Source of the DNA: Trichuris trichiura
Lineage: Eukaryota > Nematoda > Enoplea > Trichinellida > Trichuridae
DNA length: 64,000 nt
NCBI GenBank assembly: GCA_037903355.1
Contig: JBAJFE010000026.1
Span: 2,170,001-2,234,000, forward strand
Direction: 5' to 3'
The notes below the pieces were generated by a model, which did not search any database, had not been told where the DNA came from, and saw nothing but the letters and a program-made list of their open reading frames with translations. The translations under genes were made by a program, and so were the position numbers. Of this stretch, positions 1 through 13,300 are shown piece by piece (the stretch's first letter is position 1; every line of letters starts with the position of its first letter).

Positions 1-3000
1 TTTGGTGGCACGAACAGCGGAAGACGATGATAATAAACGTTCGAAAGAACCTGCTTTGGCTACATTGGAGGAGGCACCAATTTTTTTTTAAGTAGCGCGG
101 CCGCCAAACTTGCCGGCACGTGTAAAAAAGCTTAGCAACCACTGGGACGTATTGCACAAGGCGCTTTTCAGGCTTAGTATGCTGGTGTGGAACCTGAAAC
201 AAAGTGGCCTTTAAACACAGTTCAAGAAGATGAGCTGTCTGAACGCGACGCGTATGACGCTAGAGCGAGCGGGCTGAGACGACCACCAGCCATAGGGCAA
301 AAGTTTATCTTTAAAAAGCTTAAATTGAAAGCGACACACGGCAAGGTTGACTCTAGACTGAAGGAAAAGACAGTTGCCATCGGGGCCGGAGAGACGAATG
401 GCCTGTTTGCACCGCAATACGCGTTCTCTCCTCAGCAGCAGAAAGAAGAGTGGAGAAAACGCAAGTGGAGCAGCTTCTTCAAGCCCTGCGGACAGCGGAC
501 GAGCTTTGCGCTCTTTGGCACTCGACAGAATGATTAATACCTGAAGCTCAGTCAGGTGCCTTTGCCGGCCGTCTATTACATCCAACCTGAAAACAGTATG
601 CAACCTTGCAATCGGATACTTTGCAAAGCGGAGTCGAGGACACACCGATGGTCACGTGCCAAACGGGCGAGACTTTCATGGCGGTAGCCGTTTAGCCGCC
701 AACCAATTTGGCAATTAGATTTTCTTCCTGTGCTAGCTCCATATTTGCGAGAAGAAAATTGACCTCCATCTGTCGCCTCATCAAGGTTACCTTGTCCGAC
801 CGATGGCCTCTTGACGCTAATCCAGTGCTTGCGATTGCTCATCTGCTCACTGAATGTTCACGGCAGCATTGCATATTCTTGATCAGCTTCATCGCTTTCC
901 CTCCAGTCCCTAGAAGGAACACTTTGAAATGACCGCTTGGTGCCAAGCGCGATTACGTAAACAGACAGACCGTCAAATCGACCGTTAAACTTGGGGACGC
1001 CGCCGTTCAGCCGCCAGTGAACCTGAACAGGCGCAGTTGGGTCGCCCCGAAGCTGAAAAGAAAAGACGCCATACGAAACGAGAGTATCCACCCCTTCAAG
1101 AATATACGAATCGGGAAATGTTTTGCACTTAAGTTTGTTATTGGTGAGAACTGGGTGGTTTAACACTGGTCAGACAAGAAGTATGCGCCTTCGACTAGTT
1201 GACCTGTTGGGAAACAATACGAATTTAGCGAAGAAGATGCGGTTGGAGGAGCATACTTTAGGTAAGACGTTTAGAGCGTCCGACTACTGCCATCCTTCTA
1301 TGCAGGTAGGCAATGCCCATAGCAGTATTTGTAAACCTATTTCGAAAGTGACCCAATCGCCCTTCTTGGGTGTCAAGGAGGCGGTGGATGGTAGGTAACC
1401 TGTTCTCTCAATCAAAGCGACAACAGACAAGTTGTAAAGAGTAGGTAGAAAAGAAAGAGAGAAAACAATGATAATGCAGCCAGGTGGTAAGAGCTGACCG
1501 GATGTTTCGAAGTTGATGTTCTTACCTATACAAGAAACGAACGAGCATTCTTGTTTACCAACAGCAAGCAGAATAGCAGCTTGCACGGAAGGGTAGTAGA
1601 AGAACGAAGGATGAGCCGTTAGAGATCAACTGTTCAAGGCATGTTGAAACCTGACAAACTGTCTCACCGCAAATACGTCTGGAGAGGTGAACTGGAAAAC
1701 TATTATTGGTGAAGGAGATAGAGAAAACAACAAAAAGAAAGCGAAAGAGAGAGAGAGAAAGAAATACCGGCCGTTCGGCATCGTCGCCATCCCAGTGAGA
1801 TTGGGTGAGCACTTGTCAAACGTGAAAACACCTTGACGTGTCCGGGAGCAGCGCTTGGAAGCTCCAGGCGCGAGCTTGCACACATGAAGGCTTAATCCGG
1901 CGGCGTTAGCCAATCGCGCGGAATCGATTTTTCTTTCATGCACCGCTTGCAAAAGCAATTACGGTCTAAAGAGGTGGAACTGATGCAAAACACACAGAGG
2001 CACAAGGAGACCGAGCTAGACAGACCAAAGGGAGAAGTGAAGAAAGATATGGCAACAGGACAGAAGTGAATCGTCCTTTGAAGCCGCAAAAGGAGCGGTA
2101 ATTTTGAAGAGCTTTCGGTTGTCGCCCGGTGAATGATACACCTGTTTTTCTTTCTCGTCACTCCAACGTCTTCTGTCATGCTGCTGACCAACGAGCCGCG
2201 AGCCTACAACCTTTTCGTCCAATCAAAGATGGGACCAAGTGGCCGGTCGATCGGCCCTTAATGGGAGAGGAATCAGTGGGGGATTCTCTCTCGGTGCAAC
2301 CAAAGCATCAGACGAATGCTAAAAGTCTTCCGTGACAATCCAGACTGCCTTTGGCGAATAGGCTGTGCAAAGGGGCGATTCATCAACCGTAGTCCATCGG
2401 CGGTCAGTGGTCGCCAGGATAACACCAATGGGAAACAAGAGGAAGGAACATGCTTTGGCATGAGAAATAGGCATTGGTTGTTTGCCAGCAGCAGCTTTGA
2501 TCAACACTGATTGAAGCCTTAATAATGGGCGATTGGCCACCGAACGTGATCGTTTCGTTCGGCATGTCTCCCACGGGTTGGATAGCTTGACGAAGCTCAC
2601 ACGTTTGCGTGTAAAATATTTTCCAAAACCCAATATCGCCGATAAGCACCTGACACCACGACACGAAGTGGACGGACCAGGCTGTGACGCTGCCATTGGA
2701 CCGCTTGACAGATGGGCAATAAACGGCTAAGGGAATTGATGAGCTGCGACCGTTTTGTTCCGTCGGATACGCCGCCCTTGATCACCACTATTGATAGGCA
2801 GGAGCGCACGGTGTGGCTGAGATGAGAATAGGAAGATACTGGCCGCCACTAGGGTGTGCCAACGGAGTGCAAAGCGTGTCGCCGCAAATCCTTTGACCAC
2901 GACGCAGCAGACTCATCGACCACCTCGAAACCGTGTCCTCCCGGCGGGGCCATTGCTCATGGTGAGATAAAGAAGAGCCACAAAAATGTCACGCAAGCAG

Positions 3001-6000
3001 TCCTAATCCGACTAAACATTGCCCGGTAAAGTCGTCTTAACAACGACCTGCTGAGAGCGGGCTATCGGATAGCTTTTCTGGGCCCAACAGAAATAATACT
3101 CACAAGTGTTTATCTTCAACTTCAGGAATACGGGGCTGAGCAAAATGGAAGCAACGCTGTCGCGCAGCCAGCGGTGGTCATTTGTCATGCCAACAGGAAA
3201 GGTAAAGCATGTGTTCAATCGAGGGCTGAGAAACTGCGCTCCAAGGATCCGAAGGAGTGAACAACCAACGGTGCACCTACCTTTCGATGCATAAGCATAG
3301 GGTGATCGATCAGTGTCGCCGGGCGTTCCTTGGCAAGTGCAGCCGGAAATGCCACACAAGCAGCAAGAGGACGGCCATTTGGTGAAAAGCCACGGCAAGG
3401 CTTGAATATCAATCATCTAAGATAAAACGGTAAACGCATCAGATTGCACGCACACCGGGGCACCTGCCAGCCGGTGCGCAGCTGCCGGAGTGGGTATACG
3501 GCAGTTACCTGCGCTTCTCCTACACCGTATCTTATTCTCTTTTCACCTCTACTGGTGCTTGCTGAAATAGTCAAGCTGCCATCGTGTCACTTAACACCCA
3601 TACGTTTTCTAAAGGTTAGCCGGACGAAATACAACCTCTACACGCTAAGCAGACAGACGATAGTTCATTCCAATCAAGCAAAGGTGCCTTGCAAATTTGG
3701 TCAACTTGTCAGAAATGGTCGAATATGGTCCAAGGGCCCAAGTTCGAAAATTCAGGAGCGATGTCCCAACAAATTTGGAGAAGAGACGTTAAAAGCAAAT
3801 ATTTGCAAGCGTCACTCGCACAACACCATGGAACGGTAAGCGACCGATTATCTGCGCATCGGATGCCTTAGTGAGTGTATCAAATTGCGACGGCGACATC
3901 CGACCGCTGCATCAATAAACAGTCGACAGGGCATGGAGTGAAAGAAAATGAGGAAGAAAAAGACGAAGCACGAGAGATGAAACAGGTGTGCATATGATGC
4001 AGCTCGAATACCTGAGCAACTAAAAGGTTGCGAGAAAACGTGAATTCAACAGTAGCAGAGATGGGTAGCAGGAAGTTTATTCCAATGAAAGTCTGCCAAC
4101 CCTATAGACTGAGATGGAAATGAAGCTACAGTAAATGGCCCTCGGACCTACCAGCAATTTTCAACATGACGGCAACGTGCCAAACAAGGAGAAAGAGTTT
4201 GCGACTGAGGACCACTGGTGGCTGAGGGCCGGTCAATACTCAAAATGTGTTTACCTACCTACCTTCTTTCTGTTTGCCAACTGGAAGAAGACGACAACGG
4301 CCTATGTGCAAGTGAATGATTAAGGATGAGCACGACGTTCTTTCAATCGGGCCTCATTAAGGTGGGATTGATTCGAATCATCAGGCTGGCCTTCGTTATG
4401 GCCGTCGGCTGAGCGGTTCGTTGAGTGGTAATCGAATTTTACCAGAAAATATACGAATTCAGCGTAATTACGCCGACCCTACCAAAACTGTCTTCGTCAA
4501 ACTGATTAACGTGCATTGTATTAGAGACTCAGAAGGTGAATTTGGCTAAATTGAAGAAATGGCTACTTGACCAGGATGCGCAGCGTTCGGTAAGGCCGTA
4601 ATGGAATTGTGTCACCAGGTTCCCAGGTCGATCTGTCTTACCTTGCCATCACAGCATGGCAAGGTCCCGCCGGCTAAGGAAACTCCACCGTATGAACAGA
4701 GGAAAAATTCAAACTTGTCCAACTTCTTTGTCTCGGAAGAATGCCAACGGCTTCGAGCCTGTCGCAGATACTGGCAAAGGATGATTGAAGCTTTCATCCA
4801 TTCGGATTAGGTAGTCTTTAGTGCAACACTTGCAAGCAGCAATCAAAAAGGTGGATTAATCATTTGAGAAAGAAGTTGAACTCTTTGGACGGTTGCACGG
4901 CGGTCGAAGCGACCGCTGTCCCGGAAGGAATGGCACCGCGCTTGGTGGTGCAGTTGGTCGACTAAGTTTCAACGGCTGAGTTTCAACCTGAACGCGGATG
5001 GCGTGCAAAAAGCGGCAGCCATTTTCAACGGGCCCGCAAAAAGACCTCATTGCCATTGAACGATGACAGAAACTGTCAGGGGCGATGATCAACGGCGCCT
5101 GACGATGGCGACTGACTTGCCCAGCCGTAGGGCAAACCATATGGATGTTGCCGAATATCAGCGAGGAGGCACGAAATCATCGAACGGAGAACGGCAGCGC
5201 CGGCGCAACAAACGGCCGCAAAACGCTTGGAGATGTTCCCCAAAAAAGCGCACCGCCAATTTCAGGCGGCGCCGAATGAACGTTTTTTCACCCGTCGACA
5301 TCCTTATCAAATGGGAAAATTAACAAAACGGACGGTAGGGAATTTAGGGACATCAGCCAAATAGGCTCTTTCGCTGAACACCTTTGCGTAACCAACGTAG
5401 GCTTGTTGCAGCTGTCAAACTGAAAAGTTCTCTACGATGAGCAGACATTTTTTTCTGAAAAAGTGGACAATGAAAAAACACAAGAGGTCGCCCCAGAAGG
5501 TGCGGAAAACACGACTGCCCATGCGGAGGCTTGAGCTTTGCGCTTGAAGAAAGCAGAAGGTAAGAGACGTACGAAGAGGTAGTGCAGGAATGCGACAAGA
5601 CAGATGGTACTGTGAAAAGATGAGGCAAACTTAATCAATAGACTGCAGTTACTACTACTTTTCGGTGGTGGATTGAGCCGGATAATTATTTTCGAAGCTA
5701 GTTGACAAACTGAAGGTTTGGCTACGAAATACCTGAACGCGTGAAATGACTAGCACTTTGACGACCACTTACTTGGCCTTAGGCGTAGCGTGAACGGCTA
5801 TCAAGTAGAAGTGAACGAGTAGACAGAATTTTTGTGTCTGAAACGTTGTTATCGGGGCGGGGGCAGAAATGATGAGCTGTGGCGACCAGCGGTGAGCAGC
5901 AAAGAAGCCTATACCCGACATAATATGCGAACATTATCAGACGCAACATCAGAGATGCGTAAAAAGAAAACGCGCCAAGCAAACGTCTATCTGACTCGGT

Positions 6001-8460
6001 GATCAGTCGCAGTAGCGGCAGATGTGCTCCGCGGCAGGTTAATTCACGTAACTCAATCGAAGCATCTTTGTCCTCGTCATCGTCAGCACGACAGCAACGG
6101 CAGGGTGGTCATCGTCATCTCCATCGATTGTGATAGACATGGGCAGAACAGGCGGTAAAACGTGGACCGGACTTTGGACCGGACGAAAATGAAACGACCA
6201 CATTTATAGCTCTCCCGGGGACGACGCTGTGCCACTGTCAAAGTCCCATGCTTATGCCTATTTGCTAAGGTTTCATCAATTCTGTCCGATCCGTTGGTAG
6301 GATGCGATTGCCCGTCTTCCGCAGTGACCATTCAAAATGCCACCGATGCAACATGCCATGCAATCTGCCGCCGCCGTCACCACCACAACAGCAAGTGTAC
6401 AGGGAGGAGACTGAAAAACAACCAATCGTCACAAAGAAAACTAAACGAGCATGCTTGTTGCCACTTGCTCTGAAATCCAAAACGCCACCAGTGTGACCTA
6501 CATTCTCCTGTGCAACAGTACATTTTCATGGGATTAGCCCAAAAATCGTAGCTGTCACTTTGACGGGCTTCAAAAGTTGTCTACATTCGATGACTAATAA
6601 GTTTTCGCTACGATAGATGAGAAGGCGTTGAATCTGTTGTTCCACAGCAGCTCTGCACTTCGCCGACCAGTACAGCTTGACGTACATGCTAATCTGCCGT
6701 CAGGTCAGTTCGTTCCCACACCCCCTCCTTTTGCTTAGTCACGTTTCATTTACTTTCAATCAAAATAATTGCGCACCACTGCAATGATAAAACATGGAAG
6801 TTGCTGTTGGCTGATCATATCATACTAAAAAAACAGCTAGCCAACGCTTAGGGCCAAGTCGCCTTCAACCAATCGCGGCCTTATCAACTCTTCCAGCGAC
6901 TAAACCTTCACTAGTTGAAATTGAAAATTTGGTGACCGCCTTGGCTAAGCAACTTGAAAGTGAAACTTTCAACCGGTAGCGTTATTAGTTGAACTTCATT
7001 GCCGGAAGTGAACTTTGAAAACGCCTGCCCTGGCTGCTTGCTGTTAACTTCAGAGCGTATTTGTCCAGGCAAAAAAAATAGCTTACCAGGCATTGACTTT
7101 TATGAAATCTGGTATTTTCGGAAAGCGCAATATATTATTGCCAATCGCACTTGTCGAGATGCTATAGGAAGCAACCTTGCCTGTGCTTGGGTTAACAGTC
7201 GTGAAACACTGGAATGCACGACAAATGAGCAGTGGTTACTGCCATCCGATCCAACAGGCGCTATTGTAGTTTCATCGAACACACGCACACATGTATGTTC
7301 TCCTGTAGGCAAAGAGTTTAGAAATTTTTTCTACTTCTTTCAAGCACTAACAAATCGATTAGTTGTACACTTTTTCTGTCCGACGAACCTCGGTAGTCTT
7401 CTTCGACAAAGCACGTTTGGATAGGGACAAAACTTTCCCGCCCACCCTTACGTCGCTACGATCTGGAACAGCCGCCGCAAAATCATTTTACAAGCTGATC
7501 GGGAAGCCTGCATTTAAATTCTCGTTTCCAGCGTATCGTTGGCAGCGATGACGAGGCAAGTATTGTTGCTTTAACATTGCTTAGGCTGTGCAAAGCGTCC
7601 TTTATTTTTTTTGAATTGTCCTTTGTGGACCATTTTTCCTGCTTACGCTATGGATGAGGTTTTCAAAGTCGATTATTGAACTTTGAACGCTAGCGAAAAT
7701 ATTCTTACCGACAGCTTGTTGTTGATCACCGCCCCGGCGCGTGGCAGATAAGACAATTGCACGATATTTAGCGAGCGGGCTAGACCTGAACGAGCGTAGT
7801 AGAGTGGGCGAAAAAGGTATCGAATTTTGGGCCAAACCTTTTCTGCGTGGCAGATGATCTCCGATTACCTGAATGCGATTAAGCAAAAGCATTCTGTGCC
7901 ATTTCGGGCCAACCTTTGCTGACGAACGACAATGTCGCGCGGGATAATTGGATTGTGCAGCCTAATGGACGCGGGTTGATTGGATATTGGAAGAGCCTTA
8001 GAAAAACAATCAGCTCAGGATGGACGATCAAGAGGCCAATATGCCAATGGACTGCGTTCTTTAAAGTACAGGTAAAGACGGCAGATGCTCATCTGCGGTA
8101 TCTATTTATTGCGCGCCGTGAGCAGGTGCTACCATTGACACTTCGAGCTTATTAGGGTTAAGGTCGTTCGAGGATACGAACAGAAGGATCAAGAAGCCTC
8201 CGTATCGCGGTCAATGGACAGCGGTAATAAAGGAGAAGTCTGCAGGAGGCCACAGGAGGACAGACGTTCCGTCTCGAGATCACAGATGCTCAGAAAGCCT
8301 GCGTGAGTGGTTGGATTAAGTTCAGGTTGCCAGTGGTGCAAAAGGACAAAGGTGGTGCCACCAATGGGCGGTTTGTTTATGTGCGACACGAGTTCGCCCG
8401 CAGGCTTGATCAAAACATCTCGCCCGTTTTGCAACCCTGACCACACATATTATCGTCAGA
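1..8460 (-). other. GC-rich region with exon-like pieces, no gene identified
   Basis: This stretch is visibly richer in G+C than the next 15 kb. Read on the minus strand it contains several short open segments bounded by good splice signals. Examples are 957-1052 (pyrimidine-rich tract and CAG acceptor, then 32 open codons with VHWRLNGG and GRFDG, then a GTAATC donor), 7176-7302 (acceptor CTACAG; GEHTCVRVFDET), 7709-7785 (acceptor TTCAG, donor GTAAGA; AKYRAIVLSATRR) and a segment ending at donor GTAGGT at 3280. At about 6200-6330 the peptide GTLTVAQRRPRESYKC resembles the E-F strands of an Ig domain. A multi-exon extracellular protein is possible, but I could not chain the exons in phase or name a family. 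A (GA)-rich run lies at about 1742-1764, and a perfect 9-bp-stem hairpin (CCTTGCCAT/ATGGCAAGG) at 4641-4664. Confidence 0.3.
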
Positions 8461-10172
8461 GGGCGTAGGCTGCAGAGCAGGTGGTCAAATGGTTAAAACC
8501 ACTGTTGATGGTTAAGATCAGCCAGCCGATCGAGGTTATTTCCATTCACCGTCAACGGAACGGATAATGCGTTTAGATAGTAACCGTGAGGTAATGAATC
8601 GTATTTACGGAACATTTCCCCGCCGGGAGGTAGTAAGGGTTTCCCGAGAAATCCCTTTAATTAAGCGATCACCAACAGGCAATTGCCCATTGCATTTTTG
8701 TTGTTCATATGGTATGCTTTCTTTAATCGTCCTTCTTAACCAATTGCTGAAGGTGTTCAACTACCGTTTTCCCTCATGCGCGGCTGCTGTGTCATTGTTA
8801 TTGATGCAAAATCGTAACGGTCACGGACAACAAGACCTGCTGCCGTATATTGTCAACCGTCCCATTATAACAGCTATTGCCATCTGTGCCCTTGATATGC
8901 GGCTAAAATGCTGTAGAATATATGGAAGTTAAATTTCACCGAAATAAAACGGGCTAAGTGGAACAGCAAGTGCACTTTTCTCATCTTTCCTATTGGTAGT
9001 TTTAAACGCAGGAAATTGGCTGTACACTGCAGTGCTAGCATTAGCATCATGAAGAGTACAACTTTCTGCTGCTATCTAGGAACGCTCGTCGAAAGTTTTT
9101 TGAATTTTTATTTAGTTAAAGGTCAGTCAAACAGAATGCATTGTCTAAGCCGTGTTAGGTCTGTAATTATCGTTTGTCACTTGCTCAACTGCTTGGAGTA
9201 TATAAGCAATCTACTCTTCTCCTATTGCTAAGAACGCAAGTATGACTATTGTTTGAAGGTGCGTTATCCTTACACGTTACACATTAGGATATAAACATTC
9301 GTCGTTGTTGAAGAAATGTCTTGGCACCGTAGATCCCCCGGATCGCCTTGTTAAAATGTTGCCACGATACTTTTCAGAGAATTCAATTAGTTCAGCGAGT
9401 TTTGAATGGCTTAGAAAACTGACTGAGATACGAAGACAGCGCTTATTCAATCCTAGCAAATGCCAAATCTTTGCTTAGCTCTTGCGTCTTTTCCAGCTTA
9501 AGCTTTCTCGGTATTATTGATTCGCTTGCACTGGCTAATGTTTCATTTTAGAACGTAAATTTTGCTGCGCTGGCTGGATCTTATCTATTTATTCTGCAAG
9601 GGAAAGCGATGAACTGCTAGCTTCAACTGTTCGCACAAAAGATTTGGTTTACCAGCCGAGGACAGTGATGGATGCATCCGCAGACATTTCATAATAGCCG
9701 TCGCCGATTGTATTCGTTCTCAAGCACTCACTTCCTAACGTCAATTTGGCACCTGGATGACTTAGCATATGGTAAGCATATGGAATTTAAAAACTTAGGG
9801 ATCTCTTTATCTTAGAAGTACCTATTCTGGTGACCAGAGTTGATTTTTCTTTCCGACGATTAGGGTGCCGGATCAGGTGATTAACAACTTTCTTTTTTCC
9901 TAGCAGCGCTAATAAGCATGAGATTATTAATTCGGCAAAACGTTGGTTCACTGCTTAATTTGAAGCTGGCGTAAGTTTGCCGCGTAGAGTCGTGTTATCC
10001 CTTATCAGGTGCGAATTCAACATATAGTAAACTACTGATTTATGGGCTACGCTGCGACGAATGAAAAAAGAAACCCACTTGGTCTGCAGCTTTTCAGCAG
10101 CCATGTTTCTTCCCAATCAATCATCCAGCGAAGTGCCGAGTGAGCAACAAGTCGAGCTCGAATTAAAGCATA

Positions 10173-10322
10173 CTTGCAAATGGCCATGTTAAGGCAGAAA
10201 GGAGTTTGGCTAAGGATGGCCTTGCTTCAGCGTCGTCCCAGCCTGGAGCAGCTGGAGCCACCTGCTGGGACGTGGGATTACGCTTTCTTCTTTTTATCTT
10301 CATGGTAAAGGCCATTTGCAAC
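10173..10322. repeat. nested inverted repeat (structured hairpin)
   Basis: The sequence TTGCAAATGGCC near 10174 is repeated inverted as GGCCATTTGCAA near 10310. Inside it GTCCCAGC (10234) pairs with GCTGGGAC (10264) around a GC-rich loop. The GC-rich core stands out from AT-rich flanks. It could be a small mobile element or a structured RNA; there is no gene-like signal. Confidence 0.5.
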
Positions 10323-13300
10323 TGTGCCGAACATGAGGGGTAAAGAGGATAGTTACTTTCCAGCGCATATCTATTAGTTGAATCATGAATAACTTTTCTA
10401 CTGGAAATTTTGTTAATTTTCTAAGTTCAGATCTTTTACAAGCGTCCATTTATGCCGTTCGCACTTTTACACGTATCGTCTCACAAGAATTTCCCAGCGC
10501 AGTGCGAAACGTTTACATCGTCCAAATTTTTTAAACGGCAATAACTCAGCGTTTTCTCCAATGCCCTTTATGATTAAGTTACATTCCGTTCGGTCTGACC
10601 ATGTTTGATAGGTCTCTTTCAAACGCTTAAGTCGTCCGATTCTAACAAAGAACAAGAGAGCATACTTTAACAAGAAAAAGGTGACCGCGGAAGGGTCTTC
10701 TTTTTGAAAATAATGCATGGAATGGAAACTATTGCCTGTTTTGCTTAAAGTTTGTGTTTACCAACATTATTATGCAAATCAACTTACCATTTCTGCTGAT
10801 GCGACTTCGTAACTGATCGACGTTACTTGAAATAGGAAAATTGAAAAACTTGCCTTTTATGCGGAAGTAGTACAGAAGGAGTATGTTCTTTTTCGGCACA
10901 TCATTTTCTTCTTACCAAAACGTCTTTGGACCAGCCAAACAGACTTGTAGTAGTCATCTGCTATGCCTGTCAGGTAGAATGACATGAGCCCCCCAAGCAA
11001 GCAGATTAACACGGTAAATACAGAGTAGAAACTTGAACTCGCATCTCAACGTACGCAGTTGGTATTGTGAAAGATTAATTGGCGTTGGTAAACTACTGTT
11101 CAGCTGACTCGTTGGGGCCACCATCCGGCCGCAACTGCGAATCAGTAGAGTGTATCTTCAGTTGTTGTCTGGCGGATTAAGCATCTTAAAGAGTGACCGG
11201 AAGGGACTGAAAAGTGACTTAACGTGCTTGTCTAATTCTGCCAGGGTCGCTAGCTGAGGTCACTAAATTGGCCATGACGCTGATGAGACAATTGGCCTGC
11301 AAAACTTTGCCCCAAAGTGTCCGTTCAGTGTCAATTTTTCCGTCCTCGTGGGTAGAGGCAAGATTCTACTTAACTTTGAGGCGCATAGCAGCTTCAGTGC
11401 GTGTGAGGAAAAACCAAATCATGCAGATTAGGCAAGGGATTTAGCCTTTTATTTCGGCTGCCAAATTTCCGCCTTAACCTGACAGATGCGACGTCTGGAG
11501 GTTAAGCCGGCGCCTCCTCTATACCTCGTTAAGTTGAAGTTCCGGTGAGACCATGACTTCGACTGAGCGCACGTTTCGAAAAGCTGATCTCAGTTGCTTT
11601 GTCTTTGAGGAATTGAATGCAACTTCTCGTTGCCTCATTTGGCCAACTTAATTTGTTCTTTTAAATGCGCACGGTCTGCGCTGAATAGTGAATGTCAGTT
11701 AGAAAATTGTTTCTCCCTGCATTTCCCCTATCGTTCTACTTTTGTTCATCTCTTGAGATTTCAGCCGCTTCTAGTCTTTGGTTCGCAGGTGTTATTTTTT
11801 ATTTGTTATGCCGAACAATCGACAGACCTCAAAAACTTAAAGCTAGATGAAATGCATCGTCAAGATTTTTACTTTGCATTGCATAGAAACATTGTCGGTG
11901 ATGATGACAATGCCGGTTGTTACACGGTATTTATGGAAAATGCAATGCTGACTTTTCGCGGTTACGAAAAGTGCATGCTGATACTTGAGTACGTAGGAAA
12001 TACTGAAATTCCATCAATTTCCACAAACACGCGAACTTTGAGGATTCCTTTCCATTGATATCAAATAATCTACAATTTTTTGACTCTGAATTCTAACGAC
12101 AGGAAAGAAAGATGCATTAATATTATTCTGCCTACTAGTAGGGGCACAAACCGCGTAGGATTAACTGTTATTAAAATGCCAAAACCAGAGCAAAATGCCT
12201 TTCTGTCGTTAGTCTACTTGGCGTTTTGAAGACGATGAGCTGTTTTCACCTTCACTCTCTCTGAGGGCCGCTTTAAACCTTCAGATGTTGTAGCACAGAA
12301 GCATCGCTAGGAACGAATCATTGCTGATAATAAAATAAGCTAATTTTTGTTAATGTTAGAAGCTTCCGTTTCCACGCTTGTCTGTTTCGACGCATTCTGC
12401 GATGAGCATTTCAAGGATTTTTAAGGATGGTTTAAAAATGGCCACAATAATGCTAATAGCTGGCCGTGATCACCTTAAGGAGTCAATTGGCCGAAGCGTA
12501 TGTTCGTGCGAGCAATAGTAGTTTCTTAGATGTGGCAGCTCACTAAGCAGTTTACAGTATAGCACATCAAAGTAGCATTTCCTGATGGTTTTCCTTCCAA
12601 AGGTTGCGGGTCCATTTGTGCTACCGAATCATTAATAATATTGGAAAACTGTCCACAAGCCGGCCTAGCACCTGAAAGTACAGTGAAATGGCTGCCTCGG
12701 AATAATCCTTTGCAACTTTCGCGATTTTGTTTGTTTCTGCTTGTTAGTTTCAGTTTAATATCGTTTATTTCATTCATTCCAGCGTTGTGATTAACACGCG
12801 AAACCGATCAGCATTTTTTTGTTTTGTGGGAAAAACTGCTTGACGAAATTACATTTTTTCGCTTTTTCTATAGCAACAGAAGGCTCTGCATTTCGCTTTG
12901 TAGGATGCTTTGTAGGGGGTGCGTGTATTTCTTCACTTGCGAACATTTACGTCTCCTTTGAAGCATTTTATTAGGCAATTCGTAATAGCGGAACTTTCAT
13001 GATATATCTGCTCCCATCGTCAGCTTCTTTGTAAAGAGCTGACAAGGGCGCTGACGATGGAAGCGAACGTATCCCGAAAGCTCCGTCAGTATCTGTTCAC
13101 GAATAAAAGGGGTCAAGCAAGATGTCAACGTTCGAGAATATTCTGCAACGCAAATTTATTTAATCTTCTAGTGACCACTCGTAGCCAAAACCTATACCAA
13201 CTGCCAATCACGCTCTCCAGAAAACAGCTATTTCAAAGCTGCCTAGTGAGATTAAAAAGCTAGTGTTTCATATGCCAGTCGCTAAATCATGAGATTCATG

